DNA of 64,000 nucleotides from Verrucomicrobiota bacterium (GTDB lineage Bacteria; Verrucomicrobiota; Verrucomicrobiia; Limisphaerales; JADJPG01): positions 1 through 64,000 of the forward strand of contig JADJPG010000012.1 in the NCBI GenBank assembly GCA_016713365.1, given 5' to 3'. Position 1 is the first letter of the stretch. Every line of letters starts with the position of its first letter. The notes beneath the pieces are model-generated. The model ran no database searches. It saw nothing but the letters and a program-made list of their open reading frames with translations, and had not been told where the DNA came from. This document shows, in pieces, positions 45,250-52,582 of this stretch. The translations under genes and the position numbers were made by a program.

Positions 45250-46948
45250 TTACCCGAACAGCATCCAGTGGGCTACCGATCCGCGTCGTGCTCCGCAGCG
45301 CTTCTATCTCCAGAACTACTTCACCAACTTCATTCGCGCTCTCACCAGCTCCAACTGGAACGATCCCGCGACTGGTTATGCCGCCTACATCGACGTAGAC
45401 AACTGGGTAGACAACCACATCATCAACACCATCTGCTTCAACGTGGATGGTTACCGTCTGAGCGGATACTTCTACAAGGATCGCGACGGAAAACTGATGC
45501 AAGGTCCGCCCTGGGATTGCGATCGTTGCCTCGGAACCGGCGGCGGCGGCGGTGGCGCCACCCCGGACACCGACAGCCGCCCCTACAACCCCCGCGTCTG
45601 GCGCGTGCCCACCACCAGCGTCGGTCAGGATAACGGCACGGATTTCTTCGGCCGCTCCGATGTCGGCGTGGACTGGTGGGATCGCCTGTTCCGCGACCAT
45701 GAGTTCTGGCAGAACTGGATTGATCGGTATCAGGAGATGCGTGCGACGATCTATACCAGCAACGCCATCACCGCGATGGTGGACGGCTTCTACGAAGAGA
45801 TTAAGGAAGCCCAGGCTCGCGAGCACGCCCGTTGGACATCCTTCACCTTCCCGCGCAATGGCGTGAACTCGGCCAACGGTTTCTCCTACGACTTCGGTCC
45901 GCGAGACACGCGGTTCAGCCAGGGCGGCTATTACACGAACGAAGTCAACTTCCAGAAGCGGTGGTTGCTCGATCGCCTCGAGTTCATGGATACGAACTTC
46001 CTCGCCCGTCCGACGGCCAATCTCGCGGCCGGTCCGGTAAACTCGGGCGCGACTGTCACAGTCCAGCCCGCGGCGAAAGCGGGCAGCGTGCTTTACTACA
46101 CGCTTGATGGCACCGATCCCCGCCTGCCCGGCGGTGCGATCAATCCGGCGGCCCTCACCAGCTCCGGTCCGGTGACGCTCACCATCACCAGCAACCAGCA
46201 CCTCATCGCGCGCTCTTACAATGTCAATCACGCCAACGTCACCAACCGCGTGATCTCCGTCGGCGTGCAGGAAGTCGGCAACCCGCCCAGCAACAGCTTC
46301 TGGTCCGGGCCCATTTCCCAGCCCTACTATTTGACGATCCCGGCCCTGCGCATCACCGAGGTCATGTATCATCCAGCAGCTCCCGCGGCGGGAGACACGA
46401 ATGACCAGAATAACTTCGAGTACATCGAAGTCCGCAACACCGGCAGCACCCCGCTCAACGTGAATCGCTTCAAGATCCGTGGCGGCGTTGACTTCACCTT
46501 CCCGAATGTCGTTCTGACTGCGGGCCAGTATGCCGTCATCGTGAAGAACCAAGCCGCGTTCCAAGCACGCTATGGCAACTCCGCCCTCATCCTCGGCGTT
46601 TACACCAATGACAGCCTGAACAACGCCGGCGACCGCCTCGTGTTGGAAGGTCGCTTCAAGGAACCGATCCTCGACTTCAGCTACAACGACGGATGGTATC
46701 CGATCACCGACGGCAGCGGCTTCTCGCTCCAGATCATCGATGACTCCGCGAGCACCACCAACTGGGCCTTCAAGACCAGCTGGCGCCCGAGCGGCGTGGT
46801 CAATGGCACTCCCGGCGCGGCAGATCCTGGTGCTCCGGCGATTGCGTCGGTTTATATCAACGAGGTCCTCCCCAACACCGATCCGAGTCCGACGGATGCC
46901 ATTGAGTTGAACAACGCCTCCGCCAGCGCCGTGAACATTGGTGGCTAA
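45239..46948 (+). CDS. Giant protein C, middle segment: CotH C-lobe and LTDs
   Basis: 569 residues; homology in this frame begins at 45212 (INNSYGGQAVIVDYPNSIQW). It contains the CotH C-lobe with the metal-site motif GPPWDCDRCLG followed by a Gly run, DWWDRLFRDHEFWQNWIDRY, a chitobiase C-terminal-like module (VLYYTLDGTDPRLPGGAI) and two LTDs (RITEVMYHPAAPAAGDTND; VYINEVLPNTDPSPTDAIEL). It ends at the TAA inside the second LTD. The Cys pair in CDRC is shared only with protein D. Confidence 0.8.
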   Translation: MIVDYPNSIQWATDPRRAPQRFYLQNYFTNFIRALTSSNWNDPATGYAAYIDVDNWVDNHIINTICFNVDGYRLSGYFYKDRDGKLMQGPPWDCDRCLGTGGGGGGATPDTDSRPYNPRVWRVPTTSVGQDNGTDFFGRSDVGVDWWDRLFRDHEFWQNWIDRYQEMRATIYTSNAITAMVDGFYEEIKEAQAREHARWTSFTFPRNGVNSANGFSYDFGPRDTRFSQGGYYTNEVNFQKRWLLDRLEFMDTNFLARPTANLAAGPVNSGATVTVQPAAKAGSVLYYTLDGTDPRLPGGAINPAALTSSGPVTLTITSNQHLIARSYNVNHANVTNRVISVGVQEVGNPPSNSFWSGPISQPYYLTIPALRITEVMYHPAAPAAGDTNDQNNFEYIEVRNTGSTPLNVNRFKIRGGVDFTFPNVVLTAGQYAVIVKNQAAFQARYGNSALILGVYTNDSLNNAGDRLVLEGRFKEPILDFSYNDGWYPITDGSGFSLQIIDDSASTTNWAFKTSWRPSGVVNGTPGAADPGAPAIASVYINEVLPNTDPSPTDAIELNNASASAVNIGG

Positions 46949-47221
46949 TTCCTGACCGATGAATTCGACACGCCGAAGAAATTCCGCATTCCGGACGGCA
47001 CGACGATTCCCGCGGGCGGATTCCTCTCGTTCGTCCAGAACACCTCCTTCGGGACAGGCACCACCGGATTCGGCCTCAGCTCGAAGGGCGAAAGCGTCTA
47101 TATCTTCTCCGCTGATGCCGCTGGCAACCTGACCGGTTACTACCACGGATTCGATTTCGGCGCGCAATCCGCCGGTGCCACGTTCGGCCGCCACGTCGCC
47201 AGCACCGGCGGCGATCAATTC

Positions 47222-49087
47222 GTGACTCAAACGACTCCAACTCTCGGTGCCGCCAACTCCGGTCCCCTCGTCGGGCCGGTCGTCATCACCGAAATCAACT
47301 ACCATCCGCCGGACATTTCGTTCCCGAAGAAATCCGTGGACAACGAGATCGACGAATACATCGAACTCCAGAACATCAGCAGCAATCCCGCTCCGCTCTA
47401 CGACACCGCGAATCCTGCAAACACGTGGCGTTTGCGCGATGCTATTGACTTCACGTTCCCGACTGGCGTCATCATTCCTCCGGGCGGCTACGTTCTCGTC
47501 GTCAGCTTCAATCCCACAAACGGCCCGACCCTCGACAACTTCCGCGCCGTGAACGGAGTGCCGGCCACCACGCCGATCTACGGTCCGTGGAGCGGACAGC
47601 TCGACAATTCCGCCGACGACGTCGAACTCATCCGTCCCGACGTTCCGGACGCACCGGGAACACCCACCGCCGGATTTGTTCCCTATCTCCTCGTCGACAA
47701 GGTGGGCTATGAAGATCTCGCTCCGTGGCCCGCTGGTTACGCCGACGGCCTCGGGGCCGCCATCAGCCGCCTGAACGTCAGTGCCTTCGGCAACGATCCA
47801 GCGAACTGGGTACCCGCCATCAAGACTCCTGGTGCTCCGCTGGTCACCACCGGCACCGCACCGACGGTGACAGTTCAACCTGCTGATACGATTGGCGCAG
47901 AGACGTTCAGCGCCAGTTTCACCATCGTGGCCACCGGAACCGGCCCGCTCGGTTACCAATGGCTGTTCAACGGCGTTCCCGTTCGCGCTCCGTCGAGCCC
48001 GACGCTCGTGTTGAACGGGCTGCAGCTGAACCAGGCCGGCCAATACTCCTGCCTGGTCTTCGGCCCCGCCGGCATCACTCAGAGCTCGAACGCCACCCTC
48101 ACCGTCCGGCAGGTCGCCCGCATCAGCCAGAATCCGGTGGGACGCGCCGTTTACATCAAGCCTGATACGAGGGCGGCGAATCTGCCCAATGGTACCAACG
48201 TCACCTTCTCGGTAACCGCCAGCACCCTGTATCCGCCGCTGACCTACCAGTGGCTCTTCAACGGCGCGGCGATCCCCGGTGCCACGGACACCTCCTACAC
48301 CGTCACCAATGTTCAGCTCTCCAGCGAAGGCGACTACTCAGTCGCGCTCACCGACGGAGCGGCAACTATTGTCAGCGCCCCGGCCCGTCTGGTTCCGTGG
48401 ATTTCCCCCACCATCGTGCAGAGACCATCTGACATGACGGTCGCCGCCGGCAGCGACTTCTCGCTCAGCGTCGAAGTCACCGGCAATCCAATGCCCTTCG
48501 CCTACAGCTGGCGCCGCAACCTCGGCTCCCTCGTCGTCAGCACCAACTCGGGTGAGTACAAGACCAACTTCGTCACCCTGAACACGGAGACGGCGCTTCT
48601 GCGTCTGACCAACAACATGCAATCCTCGAACTTCGTCATGCGTATTGTTGTTTACAACGACGCCAACAGAGCGCCGGGTGCCACCGTGACGTTCAATGTC
48701 ACCGTCCTGGAAGACTCCGATCGCGACGGCATCCCGGACAGCGTTGAGAACGCTCTGGGCCTCGACACCAACAACGTCGCCGACGCGGCGGGCGATCTCG
48801 ACCTCGACGGCATGAGCAACCGTGCCGAATACATCGCCGGCACCGACCCGGCCAACAACCAGAGCTATCTCAAGATCGAACAGAGTGTCACCCCCGGGGT
48901 GTCCTCCGTTCAATTCGCCGGCATCTCGAATCGAACCTACTCGGTTCAGTTCACCGACGACCTGAACGCCAGTTCTTGGAGCAAGCTGGCGGACCTCGCG
49001 GCTCGCGGCACCAATTTCACGCAGCAGCTTGCCGATCCATCCTGGACGACCAACCGTTTCTACCGGGTCGTCACCCCGCGCCAGTAG
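47222..49087 (+). CDS. Giant protein C, C-terminal segment
   Basis: 621 residues from the first GTG. The same frame is coding-like and homologous to D from 46949 (FLTDEFDTPKKFRIPDGTTI), so this is a remnant of the full protein and not a separate gene. It carries an LTD (VITEINYHPPDISFPKKSVD), Ig-like domains (GYQWLFNGVPVRAPSSPTL; TYQWLFNGAAIPGATDTSY), SWRRNLGS, DSDRDGIPDSVENALGLDTN, DLDLDGMSNRAEYIAGTDP and the tail NRFYRVVTPRQ. A strong terminator follows. Confidence 0.78.
   Translation: MTQTTPTLGAANSGPLVGPVVITEINYHPPDISFPKKSVDNEIDEYIELQNISSNPAPLYDTANPANTWRLRDAIDFTFPTGVIIPPGGYVLVVSFNPTNGPTLDNFRAVNGVPATTPIYGPWSGQLDNSADDVELIRPDVPDAPGTPTAGFVPYLLVDKVGYEDLAPWPAGYADGLGAAISRLNVSAFGNDPANWVPAIKTPGAPLVTTGTAPTVTVQPADTIGAETFSASFTIVATGTGPLGYQWLFNGVPVRAPSSPTLVLNGLQLNQAGQYSCLVFGPAGITQSSNATLTVRQVARISQNPVGRAVYIKPDTRAANLPNGTNVTFSVTASTLYPPLTYQWLFNGAAIPGATDTSYTVTNVQLSSEGDYSVALTDGAATIVSAPARLVPWISPTIVQRPSDMTVAAGSDFSLSVEVTGNPMPFAYSWRRNLGSLVVSTNSGEYKTNFVTLNTETALLRLTNNMQSSNFVMRIVVYNDANRAPGATVTFNVTVLEDSDRDGIPDSVENALGLDTNNVADAAGDLDLDGMSNRAEYIAGTDPANNQSYLKIEQSVTPGVSSVQFAGISNRTYSVQFTDDLNASSWSKLADLAARGTNFTQQLADPSWTTNRFYRVVTPRQ
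48411..48897 (+). repeat. C copy of near-identical 487-bp C/D repeat
   Basis: Aligns without gaps to 54135-54621 (offset 5724). Blocks 48411-48530 and about 48617-48897 are nearly identical in DNA sequence, while the 85 bp between them differ at many sites. Such a mosaic suggests gene conversion between C and D. Confidence 0.8.
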
Positions 49088-49115
49088 GCGCCCTGCGAAC
49101 AATTCGCGACACACC

Positions 49116-49153
49116 ATCGCCGCCGGCCAAACGCCGGCGGCGATTTCGTTTTT
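49116..49153 (+). terminator. Intrinsic terminator after giant gene C
   Basis: A 12-bp perfect stem ATCGCCGCCGGC/GCCGGCGGCGAT with a 5-base loop is followed by TTCGTTTTT, 29 bp after the stop. Confidence 0.9.
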
Positions 49154-49244
49154 GGATCGTGACTCACTCCAGCCGAAGCGTTCCCTCCGGCGAAAACACG
49201 CCCTCGGGCGCAGCTCTCTTCTCAAAGTCGAAAATTTCTTCCCG

Positions 49245-49298
49245 AAAAGTTGTGACACGATCGTTACATTCTGATAAGTATTTTTCCCATTCAGCGAA
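49245..49298 (+). promoter_or_regulatory. Conserved upstream element of giant gene D
   Basis: Same element as before gene C: AAAAGTTGTGACAC, GTTACATTCTGATAA and TTCAGCGAA, ending 27 bases before the ATG. TTGTGA and TGATAA are again 16 bases apart. Conservation in two otherwise diverged leader regions argues for function, although a recent shared duplication could also explain it. Confidence 0.6.
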
Positions 49299-49325
49299 TT
49301 CCACCAACCCAAACCGCTTGTCCCT

Positions 49326-52300
49326 ATGCGTACCAGTCATCTGTCGCTCTTCATCCTTCTGGCTGCCTCCAGCATGCTGGCTCAAGACATCGTCCCTCCC
49401 ACCATTGATCGCCTCACTCCGTCCCCCGACACGACGGTTCGAACGCTCTCCAATGTCGAGGTGATCTTCAGTGAACCGGTGGATGGAATCGATGCCGGAG
49501 ACCTGCTGTTGAACGGGGTCGCGGCGACCAATGTTTTTGGAGGAGTCCCCGGACAGTATGTCTGGCAGTTCACCCAACCGGCCACCGGCGCTGTGTCCAT
49601 CGCGTTCATTGCCGGGCACGGAATCACGGATCAGTCGGAACAAGCCAACCCCTTTGGGGGCGCTTCGTGGAACGTCACTTTGGACCCCAACTCCACGGTC
49701 TACGGCGTGATTATCAGCGAGTTCCTGGCGGACAATGAGAATGGCATTCGTGATGAGGACGGCGATAACTCCGACTGGATCGAGTTGTACAACGCAGGCA
49801 CCGAGGTGGTAAACCTCGATGGCTGGTTCTTGACCGACGACGTTTTGAACCCGACGAAGTGGCGCATCCCGCCGATGTCAGTATCTCCATCAAGCTACGT
49901 GCTCGTCTGGGCGTCGGAGAAGAATCGCACCAACACACTCCACACCAATTTCCGCCTGGGCAACAACGGTGAATACCTCGCGCTGGTTGATCCTGCCACC
50001 AACATCGTGTCCTCGTTCGCTCCACTCTACCCGCCGCAGTCACCAGATGTTTCTTACGGTCGTGACCGCATCGATCCCGTCCTGGTCAGTTACTACACCA
50101 CCCCGACGCCGCGGAACAACAACACCGTGGGCGGCGTGGGCGTGCTGCCGGAGGTTCAATTTTCCCGATCCAGCAGCACCTTTGTCGACCCCTTCCAGCT
50201 CTCATTGAGCCTCGACAATACGAATGGCGAAATCCGCTACCTGGTGGTGACCAACCGGATGTCCGCAACGAACATCAATTACCTGAGCATCACGAACCTC
50301 AAGCTCTACACCGGGCCCATCACCGTGGAAGGCTCATGGCAGATTCGTGCGCGCGCCTTCCCGAAGCCGGGCCGCCCCTTCTTCGCCGGCAATTTCCACA
50401 CGGAAAGCTACATCCAGCTCAACCCGAACGTTCTTAGCTTCAACTCCGACCTGCCGCTCGTAATCATCCATGACTTCGGCGCCGGCCCCTACGACCAGTC
50501 CGGCCAGCGCGAGGAAACGTCGGTGATCGCCACCTTCGAAGTGGGAACGGATCGCAGCTCGTTGACCAATCATCCTGTTCTGGTTTCCCGCGCCGGCGCC
50601 AATGCTCGCGGTTCCAGCACGCTCGGCTACGGCAAAGTCAGCCTCGCCGTCGAGCTCTGGAGCGAAGTCAACGAAGACGAGAACAAGCCCATGCTCGGAA
50701 TGAAGCCGGAGTCGGACTGGGTCTTCTACGCCCCGAACAACTTCGAACCGGTCCTGTTTCACAACCCCCTCTATTACCAATTGAGCCGCGACGCGGGACG
50801 TTGGGCTTCGGATACGCGATTTGCAGAAGTGTTTATCAACACCGGCGCCAATGCCGTGAGCACCAACAACTACAACGGCATCTACGTCGTCGAAGAGAAA
50901 ATCAAACGCTCCAAGAACCGGCTGGACATCGCCCAACTGGACGCCGAGGACACCAACGCTCCGGCGATTTCGGGCGGCTACGTCATGAGTATTGACCGCG
51001 TGGACTCCGGTGAAACGACCTTCACCACTGCGGGCTTAACCGGTGTGGCCGGCCAGTCGTTGATCTCCTACGATCCGAGCAGCCGAGACGGATTCAACCC
51101 CGGCGTTGCCGGACGCCGGGATCCCCAGGAGCGTTACATCCTCAATTACCTGAACACGATGGTCACCAACCTCGCGTCAGCGACCTACACGAATGTGCCC
51201 AAGCTCTACGAACAGCAAATCGACGTCGATTCCTGGATCGACCACGTCCAGATCGCCATGATGGCGTATAACGTCGACGCCATCCGCCTGAGCGGATTCC
51301 TCCACAAGGATCGCGACAAGCGGGTCGAATTCGGCCCCGCGTGGGATTGCGACCGGTGCATGGGTTCGACCGACGGACGCGACCTCCAGCCTCGAACCTG
51401 GACCGGCACTGGCGATCGGACTGACTTCTTCAACATCGGCGGATCGTTTGCCAATCCATGGTATGCGCGACTGTTCCGCGATTTGGACTTCTGGCAGAAG
51501 TATGTGGACCGCTATCAAGACCTCCGGCAGGGAGCGTTCAGCCTGACCAACATCTTTGCCCGCATCGACCAGAACGTCGCGACATTGAACGAGGCCTACC
51601 CGCGAGAATTCGCCCGCTGGCGGGTGGCACCGCGCAGAGCCACCGCCAACGCCAACGGCACCTACACCCTGACCACCGCCGGCGCCACCTACGCCACAGA
51701 AGTGGAGTGGAAGAAGGAGTGGTTCTCCGCACGATTCAACTTCCTCGACACGAACTTGCTGGATCGGCCGCTGTTGAGCTCCACGAGCGGCAGCGTGACG
51801 AATGGAAAATTGGTGACACTCACTCCTGCCTCCAAGCCCGGCAGCTACGTCATCTACACGCTGGATGGCACTGACCCTCGCGCGCCGCACGGGCGCATCG
51901 CTTCCGGCGCCCTGTCGAATCTGGGCCCGGTGACCATCACCATCACCGAAAACGTCCGGGTGGTGGCGCGCTCCTTTAATCCGACTCACAGCAACATGAC
52001 AGGTGCGGATCGTCCGCCGTTGTCCACTCCGTGGTCTGGCTCCGTCTCCGCCACCTACTACACTTCAGTGCCGCCGCTGCGCATCACCGAAATCATGTAT
52101 CATCCCGGAGCTCCCGCTGCGGGCAACACCAACGACCAGGACAACTTCGAGTATCTCGAAGTGAAAAACGTGGGCTCGACGCCGCTCAACATTAACCGCT
52201 TCCGCGTGCGCGGTGGGATTGATTTTGATCTCCCCAATGAAATCCTCGCCCCCGGCGAACACGCCGTCATCGTGAAGCACCTGGCGGCCTTCCGCGAGCG

Positions 52301-52565
52301 TTACGGTTCCGGTCCCCGTGTGCTCGGAGTCTACACCAACGACAACCTGGCAAACGACGGCGACCACATTGTCCTCGAGGGTGCAGTGCGTGAGCCAATC
52401 CTCGACTTAACCTACAACGACGGATGGTATCCGATCACTGACGGAAATGGTTTCTCTCCAGATCGTCAGCGACGCCGCAGCGATCGAAAGCGGGGGGCGC
52501 GAAGGCCAGCTGGCGTTCCTCGTGGAAAAACGGCACGCCCGGCGCAGCCGATCCGGGCGTCCTGA
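49326..52565 (+). CDS. Giant protein D, N-terminal segment with CotH domain
   Basis: 1079 residues, correct to about residue 1043. Signal peptide MRTSHLSLFILLAASSMLAQ; Ig-like domain (LSNVEVIFSEPVDGIDAGDL); LTD (VIISEFLADNENGIRDEDGD, DWIELYNAGTEVVNLDGWFL); chitobiase C-terminal-like part; CotH core (LPLVIIHDFGAGPYDQSGQR, ANARGSSTLGYGKVSLAVEL, YNGIYVVEEKIKRSKNRLDI, GPAWDCDRCMGSTDGRDLQP); a second chitobiase C-terminal-like module (YVIYTLDGTDPRAPHGRI); LTD (LRITEIMYHPGAPAAGNTND). This is the best preserved CotH domain of the array. Confidence 0.85.
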   Translation: MRTSHLSLFILLAASSMLAQDIVPPTIDRLTPSPDTTVRTLSNVEVIFSEPVDGIDAGDLLLNGVAATNVFGGVPGQYVWQFTQPATGAVSIAFIAGHGITDQSEQANPFGGASWNVTLDPNSTVYGVIISEFLADNENGIRDEDGDNSDWIELYNAGTEVVNLDGWFLTDDVLNPTKWRIPPMSVSPSSYVLVWASEKNRTNTLHTNFRLGNNGEYLALVDPATNIVSSFAPLYPPQSPDVSYGRDRIDPVLVSYYTTPTPRNNNTVGGVGVLPEVQFSRSSSTFVDPFQLSLSLDNTNGEIRYLVVTNRMSATNINYLSITNLKLYTGPITVEGSWQIRARAFPKPGRPFFAGNFHTESYIQLNPNVLSFNSDLPLVIIHDFGAGPYDQSGQREETSVIATFEVGTDRSSLTNHPVLVSRAGANARGSSTLGYGKVSLAVELWSEVNEDENKPMLGMKPESDWVFYAPNNFEPVLFHNPLYYQLSRDAGRWASDTRFAEVFINTGANAVSTNNYNGIYVVEEKIKRSKNRLDIAQLDAEDTNAPAISGGYVMSIDRVDSGETTFTTAGLTGVAGQSLISYDPSSRDGFNPGVAGRRDPQERYILNYLNTMVTNLASATYTNVPKLYEQQIDVDSWIDHVQIAMMAYNVDAIRLSGFLHKDRDKRVEFGPAWDCDRCMGSTDGRDLQPRTWTGTGDRTDFFNIGGSFANPWYARLFRDLDFWQKYVDRYQDLRQGAFSLTNIFARIDQNVATLNEAYPREFARWRVAPRRATANANGTYTLTTAGATYATEVEWKKEWFSARFNFLDTNLLDRPLLSSTSGSVTNGKLVTLTPASKPGSYVIYTLDGTDPRAPHGRIASGALSNLGPVTITITENVRVVARSFNPTHSNMTGADRPPLSTPWSGSVSATYYTSVPPLRITEIMYHPGAPAAGNTNDQDNFEYLEVKNVGSTPLNINRFRVRGGIDFDLPNEILAPGEHAVIVKHLAAFRERYGSGPRVLGVYTNDNLANDGDHIVLEGAVREPILDLTYNDGWYPITDGNGFSPDRQRRRSDRKRGARRPAGVPRGKTARPAQPIRAS

Positions 52566-52582
52566 CGATTCCCGCTGTATTC

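Larger units (their letters stand above)
43465..49087 (+). pseudogene. Giant secreted LTD/CotH protein C (one frameshift, one in-frame TAA)
   Basis: One protein of about 1870 residues when bridged. Order: signal peptide, one SbsA-like Ig domain, LTD, chitobiase C-terminal-like module, CotH-kinase-like domain with WDCDRCLG, another chitobiase C-terminal-like module, three LTDs, Ig-like domains, DSDRDGIPD calcium repeats and the tail NRFYRVVTPRQ. The frame shifts near 45211, and a TAA at 46946-46948 replaces the Trp of an LTD (paralogue D reads NIGGWFLTD, C reads NIGG-stop-FLTD). The frame after the TAA stays open and homologous. The RBS is ATAGGC with an 8-base spacer. Confidence 0.75.

Noticed and set aside
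46946..46948. Recoding of TAA as an amino acid in protein C
   Set aside because: All other genes use TAA/TAG/TGA as normal stops, and no recoding element was seen; error or mutation is more likely.
45194..48043. 949-codon open frame on the minus strand across gene C
   Set aside because: It is the GC-driven mirror of the real + strand frame; its sequence is Val/Gly/Arg-rich with no domains, while the + strand has clear LTD and Ig motifs.
49142..49312. Short minus-strand frames between giant genes C and D
   Set aside because: They overlap the terminator of C and the conserved upstream element of D and encode no recognisable protein.
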